64,000 nt of DNA from the NCBI RefSeq assembly GCF_014206875.1, contig NZ_JACIJO010000001.1, positions 1,204,680 through 1,268,679 on the forward strand, written 5' to 3'. The stretch is from Algoriphagus iocasae. Lineage in GTDB: Bacteria > Bacteroidota > Bacteroidia > Cytophagales > Cyclobacteriaceae. The translations under genes and the position numbers were made by a program. Numbering within the stretch: position 1 is the first letter of the stretch; every line of letters starts with the position of its first letter. Positions 45,523 to 53,300 of the stretch are shown here, piece after piece. The notes below the pieces were generated by a model that made no database searches, was not told where the DNA came from, and worked only from the letters and a program-made list of their open reading frames with translations.

Positions 45523-45551
45523 TTTGCCCATGGCAGACTTGACTAAATTTG
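45523..45551 (+). promoter_or_regulatory. Promoter of the Crp/Fnr-family gene
   Basis: TTTG (45523-45526) and TAAATTTG (45544-45551) are separated by 17 bases, matching the Bacteroidota -33/-7 form. Transcription would start near 45557, only about nine bases before the ATG, so the mRNA is almost leaderless. Confidence 0.6.
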
Positions 45552-45565
45552 ACTTTTTGTAAACT

Positions 45566-46222
45566 ATGAATCAGGAAGAGCTAAAAGAATATTTACCAAA
45601 TTTTACGGATCCAAAATTGCTTCAAGCTATTTTGGAAAAGGGTCAAATAATTCATTTGGAACCGGGTAAAATATTAATGGAACCGGGTCAATATATCAAA
45701 ATGGTGCCCATCGTATTGGAGGGTTCAATTAAGATTTTGAGGATGGATGAAGAGGGCAAGGAGTTGTTTCTTTATTATTTGGATGCAGGAGAAACCTGTG
45801 CTCTTTCTTTGACTTGCTGTAGCGCTTCCAAGCCTAGTGAAATAAAAGCAATTGTCGAGGAAGAGACGACACTAATCGGAATCCCTATCGCTGTTCATGA
45901 GCAATGGAGTAATGAATTCAAGCAGTGGAAGGATTTTGTTTCTAATACGTATCAAAGCCGTTTTCAAGAAATGTTGGTGGCATTAGATGCAGTAGCATTC
46001 AAACGTATGGACCAGCGTCTGATGCAATATATTGTCACTAAGATGAAGCAGTATAAAGCCAATGAACTCCAGACTACTCATCAGGAAATCGCAAATGAAC
46101 TAGGAACATCCCGAGAAGTGATTTCTAGGTTGTTAAAACAATTGGAAAAGAAAAAGTGGATCGAACTTGGTCGCAATAAAATCTATATCCGAGATGATTT
46201 TGAGGAATTGATCAGTAAGTAA
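45566..46222 (+). CDS. Crp/Fnr-family transcriptional regulator
   Basis: A 218-residue protein with a cyclic-nucleotide-binding-like beta roll (residues 20-130), a dimer helix, and a winged helix-turn-helix whose recognition helix is TSREVISRLLK, the R-E-x-x-S-R pattern that reads GTGA-type half sites. It lacks the N-terminal FNR cysteine cluster; instead it has Cys78, Cys84 and Cys85 inside the beta roll (GETCALSLTCCSA), which could sense sulfur species. It lies between SQR-like and TauE genes; sites for it are proposed upstream of itself and both of them. Confidence 0.9.
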   Translation: MNQEELKEYLPNFTDPKLLQAILEKGQIIHLEPGKILMEPGQYIKMVPIVLEGSIKILRMDEEGKELFLYYLDAGETCALSLTCCSASKPSEIKAIVEEETTLIGIPIAVHEQWSNEFKQWKDFVSNTYQSRFQEMLVALDAVAFKRMDQRLMQYIVTKMKQYKANELQTTHQEIANELGTSREVISRLLKQLEKKKWIELGRNKIYIRDDFEELISK

Positions 46223-47026
46223 TCAGTTCATTATTAGAAGTGGTACATGCGTGTGATTAGCCATCTGAATACTTTTACTTCGAGTCAGGATTTCTTCCCA
46301 GAAGTTTTTATGATGGTGGCACATCACAAGTATGGTGTTTTCATTCTTGCTTAAATACTCATCCAGTCCTTTCATTAAATTATCAGAGTGAATTGTTTCT
46401 AGTTTGGTTTCCAATTCTGGATTCTTTTTTTGTACATAAGCTTCTAAACCTAACATCATCAATTTTTCATTAAAATGTTCTTGGATGACAATATGAAGGA
46501 ATTCAAGTTTTAAGCCCCAAACTTGACCCACTCGAATGATCCATTCAATAAATGGTTCTTCATGGTCTGAAAATTCCAATGCAAGAGTGACTTTTTCTAT
46601 GTTTTTAACTTCTGCATCTCCTGGTACTAGCAATACCGGTTTATCTGAAGATTTGATGATGTCTGTAGAAGTTCTTCCCAAAAAGGAAAAATTTAATTCA
46701 ACTGAATCATGAGCTCCAATGACTAATAAATCAGCATTGATTTCTTTAGCAGTTTTTGAAGTCATGATGGCAACTGTTCCATCTTTGATTATGAAATCAA
46801 ATTTGATCCCTGTACGATCATATGAATTAATCAATTTCTGAAAATAGGATTCGGCATCCCGATGCATTCCCTCAATGACAATGGCTGCTTGTGCTGCAAA
46901 ATCATAAACAGCTTCTATCACATGTAATACTATAATTTCTCCACTTTTCTTTGATACCAAGGAAACAGCAAAGTCTAGCGCTTTTTTGGAATTATCAGAA
47001 AAGTCTAAAGGGACCAAAATTTTCAT
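46223..47026 (-). CDS. Universal stress protein, two-domain
   Basis: A 267-residue tandem USP. The first domain (1-140) has GAHDSVELNFSFLGRTSTDIIKSSDKPVLLVPGD, here cut short, with the ATP loop; the second (145-267) is more divergent. It ends directly at the stop codon of the convergent Crp-family gene (no gap). It shares its upstream region with TauE, where a Crp-type box and a degenerate minus-strand -7 element (TAGCTCTT) lie, so it may be part of the same regulon. Confidence 0.85.
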   Translation of the reverse strand: MKILVPLDFSDNSKKALDFAVSLVSKKSGEIIVLHVIEAVYDFAAQAAIVIEGMHRDAESYFQKLINSYDRTGIKFDFIIKDGTVAIMTSKTAKEINADLLVIGAHDSVELNFSFLGRTSTDIIKSSDKPVLLVPGDAEVKNIEKVTLALEFSDHEEPFIEWIIRVGQVWGLKLEFLHIVIQEHFNEKLMMLGLEAYVQKKNPELETKLETIHSDNLMKGLDEYLSKNENTILVMCHHHKNFWEEILTRSKSIQMANHTHVPLLIMN

Positions 47027-47145
47027 AGAAGTAGGATTTTAAAATAATTTACAAAAAATGATAGTGTGAAGTACACCTGATTTGCTAAATTCTTTTTCAA
47101 GATTCTCAGCAGTTTAAAGAGCTAATTTTTTAAAATATCCTTAAT

Positions 47146-47161
47146 TGTAACATTTGTCACT
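47146..47161. promoter_or_regulatory. Crp/Fnr-type binding site upstream of the TauE/SafE gene
   Basis: GTAAC-ATTT-GTCAC (47147-47160) has one mismatch between arms but the same 5-4-5 layout. Its centre is 29.5 bp before the -7 element at 47183, identical to the two other sites. Confidence 0.6.
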
Positions 47162-47182
47162 ACTTCCGGCTGATGCCTTTAA

Positions 47183-47190
47183 TACTTTTG
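47183..47190 (+). promoter_or_regulatory. -7 promoter element of the TauE/SafE gene
   Basis: TACTTTTG matches TAnnTTTG. The start of transcription near 47197 would be about 16 bases before the ATG. Confidence 0.55.
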
Positions 47191-47212
47191 CAATGTCAAT
47201 TCTGAAAAACAA

Positions 47213-48022
47213 ATGATGGATTTAGTAAACGTATTTGGCTTTGCTGCCGCAATAATTATCGGAGTTTCTTTAGGGCTAATCGGGGGTGGAGGTTCGATTT
47301 TAACTGTACCTGTACTAGTGTACATTTTAAATGTGGAACCAGTATTAGCCACTGCCTATTCTCTTTTTGTGGTGGGTAGTACCTCACTAGTAGGTTCATT
47401 TACCTATATGAAAAAACAACTGGTGAATTATAAGACTGCATTGGTTTTTGCAATTCCTTCCTTTATTGCTGTTTTCCTCACCAGAAAATTTCTAGTACCG
47501 GCTCTTCCTGATCCCTTGTTTACGATTGGAGGTTTCACGGTTGCCAAAAGTGTCGGTATCATGGTCTTTTTCTCTATCATCATGCTCGCAGCATCCTATT
47601 CTATGATTAAGGAGAAAAAGGCGACAACAAATGGAGATGATTCTGACATAAAATTCAACTTTCCTTTGATTGCAATTGAAGGAGTGGTAGTGGGATTGAT
47701 TACCGGGATTGTTGGTGCTGGCGGAGGGTTTTTAATTATTCCTGCGTTGGTTTTACTGGCAAAATTACCTATGAAGAAAGCGGTCGGAACTTCACTTTTG
47801 ATTATTTCAGCTAAATCACTGATCGGCTTTTTAGGGGATGTTTCCAATCAAACAATCGATTGGTCCATGTTATTAATCTTTACAGGACTTTCTATTGTAG
47901 GAATATTTATTGGAAGTGCTTTATCGAAGAAAATCAATGAAAAGGCTTTAAAGAAAGGGTTTGGTTGGTTTGTATTGGCAATGGGGATTTATATCATTTC
48001 CAAAGAGTTGATTTTCGCTTAA
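47213..48022 (+). CDS. TauE/SafE-family anion permease (sulfite exporter type)
   Basis: A 269-residue membrane protein with about eight helices and the two-fold repeated family motif: GLIGGGGSILTVPVL near residue 22 and GLITGIVGAGGGFLIIPAL near residue 156. The family moves sulfite, sulfoacetate or related anions; next to SQR and rhodanese a sulfur oxyanion is likely. It is followed by the rhodanese gene after 28 bp. Confidence 0.88.
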   Translation: MMDLVNVFGFAAAIIIGVSLGLIGGGGSILTVPVLVYILNVEPVLATAYSLFVVGSTSLVGSFTYMKKQLVNYKTALVFAIPSFIAVFLTRKFLVPALPDPLFTIGGFTVAKSVGIMVFFSIIMLAASYSMIKEKKATTNGDDSDIKFNFPLIAIEGVVVGLITGIVGAGGGFLIIPALVLLAKLPMKKAVGTSLLIISAKSLIGFLGDVSNQTIDWSMLLIFTGLSIVGIFIGSALSKKINEKALKKGFGWFVLAMGIYIISKELIFA

Positions 48023-48050
48023 TCAAGTTTTCTAGAGAGGTTTATTTGAG

Positions 48051-48377
48051 ATGTTGGGTATAGATGTCAATAAATATGAAAGCCTACCAGCTGGCAGGTT
48101 TTATGATCTGGTTTTGGAATCAGAAACTGTCGTGATAGATGTAAGGTCAGAAGGTGAGGTATTAAGTGGTAAAATTCAGGGAGCCTTAAACTTTGATGTT
48201 TCTTCAAATAGATTTGTCAATCAAATAGAAAATCTTCATAAAGAAACCACTTATTTGATTTATTGTCGATCAGGAAATAGAAGTGTTATGGCTTGCCAGA
48301 TTATGGTAGAACTTGGCTTCAAAAATTTAAAAAATTTAAAATATGGTTTGGTAGCCTGGCCATTTGGAACGGTTTAA
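48051..48377 (+). CDS. Rhodanese-domain sulfurtransferase
   Basis: A 108-residue single rhodanese domain: VIDVRSEGEVLSGKI near residue 31 and the active-site loop YCRSGNRSVMA near residue 79 with the persulfide Cys. It probably takes sulfur from polysulfide made by the SQR-like enzyme. In one operon with the TauE/SafE permease; a terminator follows. Confidence 0.88.
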   Translation: MLGIDVNKYESLPAGRFYDLVLESETVVIDVRSEGEVLSGKIQGALNFDVSSNRFVNQIENLHKETTYLIYCRSGNRSVMACQIMVELGFKNLKNLKYGLVAWPFGTV

Positions 48378-48398
48378 CAATCAACTTATTTCAGCTGG

Positions 48399-48426
48399 AA
48401 AGAGTCTTTTTAGACTCTTTTTTTTT
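48399..48426 (+). terminator. Intrinsic terminator after the rhodanese gene
   Basis: AAAGAGTCT (48399-48407) pairs with AGACTCTTT (48412-48420) around TTTT, then T6. Confidence 0.9.
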
Positions 48427-48485
48427 GTACCTAATCCATGTTGGAAGTTCACATCGTAAATGGGTTTGATCAAAAACAACTACCA

Positions 48486-50006
48486 ATGAAAAGCAAAATT
48501 AAATTTCCGATTTTTGTAGCTGCAATTTTTAGTTTGGCAGCTCTTGTTTCATGTGACGATAAAAAGGGCAATGACCCTGTTGTCGAAATGCCCGGAGAAG
48601 CTCCGGATGTGATATTCACTGCATTAACAGGTGATAATAAGATTCTAACATACAATGCACAAGATCTTTCTACTGCATTGTCAAGTGTCATGATTTCGGG
48701 ATTACCATCTGGGGAGAACATCATTTCAATAGATTATAGACCTGCGACAGGCCAACTTTATGCATTGAGTACTGCTAGTAAATTATATCATATCAATGAA
48801 AATACCGGTGCAGCGACCATGCTAGGGACAGAACCTTTTTCACCAGCTTTTGATGGGGAAAATGCGTCAATTGATTTTAATCCGACTGTAGATAGAATTC
48901 GTCTGGTGACTGAATCAGGACAAAATCTTAGACTTCACCCAGAGCTGGGGACTGTTGTTGCTATAGATGGTTCAATTAATGGAGGAATGATGCCTAGAAT
49001 TGGAGCAGTAGCGTATACCAATAGTTTTTCAGGAACTACCACTACAACTCTTTACGATATCGATTTAGAGCAAAACAAGCTGTATAAGCAAGTTCCCCCA
49101 AACGATGGAGGATTAGAAGAAGTGGGAGATTTAGGAATGGACCTAGAAGGAATGAGTGACATGGATATAAATCCTGATAATTCCCTGGCTTTTGCCGTAA
49201 GTATGGAAAATACCGAAACTAGATTGTATCAGATTGATTTGATGAGTGGAGAAGCTGATTGGATAGGAATGTTTAGAGATAACGTTATCAGCATTGCTTT
49301 TAAGACCAATCCTATTGCATATGCATCTGATGCAAATAATATGTTCTATAGATTTGATCCTACCGATCCAAATCCAATAGCGGTACCTTTTAATGGTTTG
49401 GCATCTGGTGAAATGATTTCTGGTTTGGATTATAGACCTGTCAATGGGCAATTGCTGGCAGTTTCTAATATGAGCCAGCTTTATAGCGTCAATCCTTCTA
49501 ATGGTAATCTTACTGCGATAGGTAGCCCTCTAGACCCAATGGCAATGGGTATGTACATTGGTTTTGACTTTAATCCAACGGTGGATAGAATTCGTTTGGT
49601 GACAGAATCTGGTCAAAATTTAAGATTACACCCTGATTTAGGAACTGTGGTTGCGGTGGATGGATCATTAAATCCTGGTATGCCACATGCAACAGCCGCA
49701 GCATATACCAATAGTTTTGCTGGTACGACGACTACTGCTTTATATGTGATTGACTCTGAAAATGATATGTTGTATCAAGTTTCACCACCAAATGATGGGG
49801 ATTTGGTGGAAATCGGTCCGTTGGGTATCAATGTAGAGGATGACAATGGATTTGATATCGGAGGAACTTCCAATATGGCTTATGCCGTGTTGACTGTCAA
49901 TGGATCATCTGCAGTTTATTCCATTGATTTAATGACAGGTGAAGCCATGATGGTTTCAGGTTTGAATTTTAGCCCAACGGCAATGGCTTTGGGATTAGGT
50001 TTCTAA
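48486..50006 (+). CDS. Lipoprotein with two DUF4394 repeats
   Basis: A 506-residue lipoprotein, lipobox Cys23 (LVSC). It contains two copies of a roughly 230-residue DUF4394 module, each with IDYRPATGQLYALS / LDYRPVNGQLLAVS and the near-identical FNPTVDRIRLVTESGQNLRL, here shortened, followed by LGTVVA. DUF4394 resembles beta-propeller proteins of unknown role. ATG 48486 is preferred over 48438 because the signal peptide starts there. Standalone gene between two terminators. Confidence 0.85.
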   Translation: MKSKIKFPIFVAAIFSLAALVSCDDKKGNDPVVEMPGEAPDVIFTALTGDNKILTYNAQDLSTALSSVMISGLPSGENIISIDYRPATGQLYALSTASKLYHINENTGAATMLGTEPFSPAFDGENASIDFNPTVDRIRLVTESGQNLRLHPELGTVVAIDGSINGGMMPRIGAVAYTNSFSGTTTTTLYDIDLEQNKLYKQVPPNDGGLEEVGDLGMDLEGMSDMDINPDNSLAFAVSMENTETRLYQIDLMSGEADWIGMFRDNVISIAFKTNPIAYASDANNMFYRFDPTDPNPIAVPFNGLASGEMISGLDYRPVNGQLLAVSNMSQLYSVNPSNGNLTAIGSPLDPMAMGMYIGFDFNPTVDRIRLVTESGQNLRLHPDLGTVVAVDGSLNPGMPHATAAAYTNSFAGTTTTALYVIDSENDMLYQVSPPNDGDLVEIGPLGINVEDDNGFDIGGTSNMAYAVLTVNGSSAVYSIDLMTGEAMMVSGLNFSPTAMALGLGF

Positions 50007-50028
50007 AACTGAAAATCCAAAGAGTAAG

Positions 50029-50056
50029 AAAGGCCAGCATTTGACTGGCCTTTTTT
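50029..50056. terminator. Terminator between the DUF4394 gene and the membrane-protein gene
   Basis: AAAGGCCAG (50029-50037) pairs with CTGGCCTTT (50045-50053) and T6 follows on the plus strand. Confidence 0.88.
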
Positions 50057-50078
50057 ATTGAGAAATTCTCAAAATCAG

Positions 50079-50729
50079 CTAGCCTTTGTAGACCAGCACA
50101 TAAAATGTAAGCCAAATGGCAAGAGGGAAATAGTAGGAAAGTATAACTACGATTGAACTTTCTCCGAGGCTTCTGTTACTAATCATATGAAAACCATAAA
50201 GCCAGAGTATTCCATAAAATATTTCAAAAACATTGATTGTGCCTAAGGCATAATGAAATTTATCAGCAACATTTTCTGGCCCCAAAAGAGATAACATAGA
50301 AAGTGCTCGATACTCATCAATTTCTTGGTAAGTCACTGTTGAAGAAGGGTCCAGAAAGGCCAGAAGTCTAATGAGTTCAGGGAAAATAAAAATAACCTCA
50401 GCTACCAAAGCAAACTTCCAGAGTTCTTTATAAGGCACCTTAAACCCAATAATAAATGCTCCTACCCAGAATAGAAATGAGATAACTGTAAACTTCCAAA
50501 GTAGGGCAAATGGGGTCCAGATGTAGTTTAAAGCATTGAAAATATGGAAAATCATAAAATCACCACGACTTTCCAATGCGTCATAATCCGGGATTGATTC
50601 TAAAATCAGGGTATTTGTTAAATACCTGATTATCAAGAATAAAAAAACTAGAACGATAAAATATATTCTTTTATCGAAATCTATTATCTCTTTGAGACGT
50701 TGTGCTTCAGAAGAAAGAGGTTTAGCCAT
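50079..50729 (-). CDS. Integral membrane protein of unknown function
   Basis: A 216-residue protein with about five hydrophobic helices and no motif I recognise; the N-terminus (MAKPLSSEAQRLKEIIDFDKR) is soluble. Topology vaguely recalls Yip1-type proteins. The frame is open to a TTG at 50798, but the ATG at 50729 is the better start. Divergent from the TPR gene at 50805. Confidence 0.65.
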   Translation of the reverse strand: MAKPLSSEAQRLKEIIDFDKRIYFIVLVFLFLIIRYLTNTLILESIPDYDALESRGDFMIFHIFNALNYIWTPFALLWKFTVISFLFWVGAFIIGFKVPYKELWKFALVAEVIFIFPELIRLLAFLDPSSTVTYQEIDEYRALSMLSLLGPENVADKFHYALGTINVFEIFYGILWLYGFHMISNRSLGESSIVVILSYYFPLAIWLTFYVLVYKG

Positions 50730-50804
50730 TTTAAGATGATTCTCATTCAAATCTAAAATAATGTTTGGGATTCCATCTAATTTTGCAAAGTCATTCAAAA
50801 AGTC

Positions 50805-52004
50805 ATGTTTAAAAAAATAGCTTCATTTTGTTTATTTTCGATTTTGCTGTTTAGCAATGTGGAGGGTTTTAGTCAATCTGCGATGCCTGATACTTTTGCC
50901 ATTGAGCAATCACGCTATTTATTATTGGATAAAGGACTCCAGTTTAGGATTACTAAATCCATTAATAGCATGTATAACTTTGATTTTGACGTGTCAAATC
51001 GGGATTTTGCTGTATTGGCTTACCAGTATCCTGATCATCCACTTCCTGACTTTTTGATGGCATTAAGTTATTGGTGGAGAATTGAAGTAGATGTGACCAA
51101 TGAGAAATACGATGACATTTTTATCCAGTACCTCGATCGGGCAATTGAAAAGGCGGAAGCTATTTATGATGAAGATGAGACCAATAAAGAAGCTGCGTTC
51201 TTTCTTGCTGCAGGATATGGTTTTCAAAGTAGATTGTATTCCGAAAGAAAGAAATGGACAAAGGCTGCATGGGGAGGTAGAAATGCCTTAAAATACATGG
51301 AACTCAGCAGAGGTGAAGAAGAGTTTAATCCGGAGTTATTATTGGGAGATGCACTTTTTAACTACTTCTCTGTATGGATTCCTGATAATTACCCGCTTTT
51401 AAAACCTGTCATGGCTTTGTTTCCGAAAGGAAACAAAGAACTTGGTCTTCAACAGTTGGAGCAGGTGGCTTCTAACGCATTCTATACCAGAGTCGAGGCA
51501 CAGTACTTTTTATTTAGACTTTATGCTTCCGAGGAAAAGAAACCTTATGAAGCGTTGAGGATTTCTGAATACCTGCATTCCAAATTTCCAAACAATCCTT
51601 ATTTCCACAGATCCTATGCGAGACACTTGTATACTGTGGGAAGATGGATAGAGTCTGTTGACCAATCCATGGAAATATTGGAAAGAATAGATGCGAAACA
51701 AACTGGCTATGAAGCAAACTCCGGAAGGTATGCTTCTTTTTATGTGGCAGAATACAATAGAAGAATTGGGGATATGGCCATGGCCAAAAAATATTATTTG
51801 AAAACTGTATCCTACGGGGAAGAATCAGAATCTCAGGAAAGCGGGTATTACTTGCATGCGTTAGTCCAACTTGGAAAAATAGAAACTGCAGCGGGAAATA
51901 AAGACTTGGCTAAAAAGTACTTCAAAGAAGTAAAACGTTATGCAAAGCGAAAACACCCCGCTCATCAGGAAGCAAGGGATTTTATCAAAAAGAATAAACT
52001 TTAA
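50805..52004 (+). CDS. Exported TPR-repeat protein
   Basis: A 399-residue protein with signal peptide (ends near EGFSQ) and a helical repeat structure of TPR type, e.g. DEDETNKEAAFFLAAGYGF and AMAKKYYLKTVSYGEE. No catalytic motif. Likely periplasmic or outer-membrane associated. About 210 bp separate it from the Lrp regulator, and that gap holds only the lrp promoter. Confidence 0.75.
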   Translation: MFKKIASFCLFSILLFSNVEGFSQSAMPDTFAIEQSRYLLLDKGLQFRITKSINSMYNFDFDVSNRDFAVLAYQYPDHPLPDFLMALSYWWRIEVDVTNEKYDDIFIQYLDRAIEKAEAIYDEDETNKEAAFFLAAGYGFQSRLYSERKKWTKAAWGGRNALKYMELSRGEEEFNPELLLGDALFNYFSVWIPDNYPLLKPVMALFPKGNKELGLQQLEQVASNAFYTRVEAQYFLFRLYASEEKKPYEALRISEYLHSKFPNNPYFHRSYARHLYTVGRWIESVDQSMEILERIDAKQTGYEANSGRYASFYVAEYNRRIGDMAMAKKYYLKTVSYGEESESQESGYYLHALVQLGKIETAAGNKDLAKKYFKEVKRYAKRKHPAHQEARDFIKKNKL

Positions 52005-52174
52005 ATTAAATTCTCTCGTAATTTTGTTAGTGAGACAGGAGATAATTTGAATTTTTTTGAGGAGCTGAGGGATTTTAAAAGGAATCTTTGCTAAAACCCT
52101 CTGATTTTACAATAAAATTTCGAATTCAGAGATTAAAATCTTGTCTATCGCGTTAAAATTTTAAGCAATTATTA

Positions 52175-52182
52175 TAATTTTG
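52175..52182 (+). promoter_or_regulatory. -7 promoter element of the Lrp-family gene
   Basis: TAATTTTG matches TAnnTTTG; transcription would begin near 52189, 25 bases before the ATG. Confidence 0.45.
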
Positions 52183-52213
52183 CACAACAGAAAATTTTGT
52201 AAAAACTGAGATC

Positions 52214-52696
52214 ATGGATAATAGCGTAAGAATAAAATTTGATAAAATCGACAGAAGAATTTTAGAAATCCTTCAAGGGAATGCTAAAATTACAAACGCT
52301 CAACTTTCCAAAGACATTGGACTTTCTCCTGCACCGACATTGGAACGTGTTAAAAAACTAGAACAATCAGGTATCATTAAAAGCTATCATGCTAAACTTG
52401 ATCCTGAAAAAATTGGTCTTGGTGTTAGTACTTTTGTGCTAGTCAGTTTGATCGGACATAACAAAGGAAATATTGAAGCTTTCATGCTAGAAATCAATAA
52501 TATTCCTGAAGTAATTGAATGTCATCACATTACTGGTACAGGTGACTTTATCTTGAAGATCATCTCTAAGGATATCACAGCTTACCAGAAGTTGATGTTG
52601 GAAAAAGTTTCTGAAATCAAAGAAGTAGACTCTATGCAGTCTATGGTGATTTTGTCTACTTTCAAAGATTCTAAAGTATTGCCTATCCCGGCATAA
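52214..52696 (+). CDS. Lrp/AsnC-family transcriptional regulator
   Basis: A 160-residue regulator with an N-terminal winged helix-turn-helix (NAQLSKDIGLSPAPTLERVKKLE) and a C-terminal RAM ligand-binding domain (HHITGTGDFILKI). Such proteins bind amino acids as effectors. It stands alone, with its own promoter and terminator; targets cannot be told from context. Confidence 0.92.
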   Translation: MDNSVRIKFDKIDRRILEILQGNAKITNAQLSKDIGLSPAPTLERVKKLEQSGIIKSYHAKLDPEKIGLGVSTFVLVSLIGHNKGNIEAFMLEINNIPEVIECHHITGTGDFILKIISKDITAYQKLMLEKVSEIKEVDSMQSMVILSTFKDSKVLPIPA

Positions 52697-52721
52697 TTTT
52701 AATTATAAAATGAAATTTTAA

Positions 52722-52749
52722 GGGTTGGCGTAAGTCAACCTTTTTTTTT
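52722..52749 (+). terminator. Intrinsic terminator after the Lrp-family gene
   Basis: GGTTG (52723-52727) pairs with CAACC (52736-52740), followed by T9. The T run touches the next gene's upstream region. Confidence 0.85.
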
Positions 52750-52756
52750 GAATACA

Positions 52757-53299
52757 ATGGAAAATAATCCTTGGCAAACCGTGGAATCCAAAGAGATTTA
52801 TCAAAATCCTTGGATCCAAGTAGAAGAACATCAAATCGTCAATCCTGCAGGAAATCCCGGGGTTTACGGCAAAGTACATTTTAAGAATAAAGCCTTGGGA
52901 ATTATTCCTTTGGATCAGGATAATAACACATGGATTGTAGGGCAGCACAGATATCCCTTAGATGAGTATTCCTGGGAAATCCCCATGGGTGGAGGGCCAA
53001 TCGGGGTGGATATCCTAGAAAGTGCGAAAAGAGAACTCAAAGAAGAAACGGGGCTGAGTGCCGGAAAGTGGACAGAGGTTATGAGAATTCACACTTCAAA
53101 TTCAGTGACGGATGAGGAAGGATTTGTTTTCTTGGCTGAAGAACTGACTCAGGGAGAGACTGAATTTGAAGAAACAGAGGTTTTACTGATTAAGAAATTG
53201 CCATTTCTGGAGGTAGTAGAAATGGTGATGAATGGAGAAATAACGGACGGAATCAGCATTGCTGGAATATTAAAAGTTGCCCGGATTTTGGGAAAATAA
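52757..53299 (+). CDS. Nudix hydrolase
   Basis: A 180-residue protein with the Nudix core RELKEETGL; preceding GGGPIGVDILESAK is close to, but not, the full GX5EX7 pattern, the first Glu being shifted. It resembles ADP-ribose pyrophosphatase-like Nudix enzymes (WIVGQHRYPLDEYSWEIPMGG). ATG 52757 is preferred to the TTG at 52748. The stop codon is one base before the MATE gene's ATG, so the two are coupled. Confidence 0.85.
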   Translation: MENNPWQTVESKEIYQNPWIQVEEHQIVNPAGNPGVYGKVHFKNKALGIIPLDQDNNTWIVGQHRYPLDEYSWEIPMGGGPIGVDILESAKRELKEETGLSAGKWTEVMRIHTSNSVTDEEGFVFLAEELTQGETEFEETEVLLIKKLPFLEVVEMVMNGEITDGISIAGILKVARILGK

Positions 53300-53300
53300 A

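Noticed and set aside
50730..50798. Longer start of the membrane protein at the TTG 50798
   Set aside because: The extra 23 residues start from TTG nearly at the divergent gene's ATG; the ATG at 50729 is simpler.
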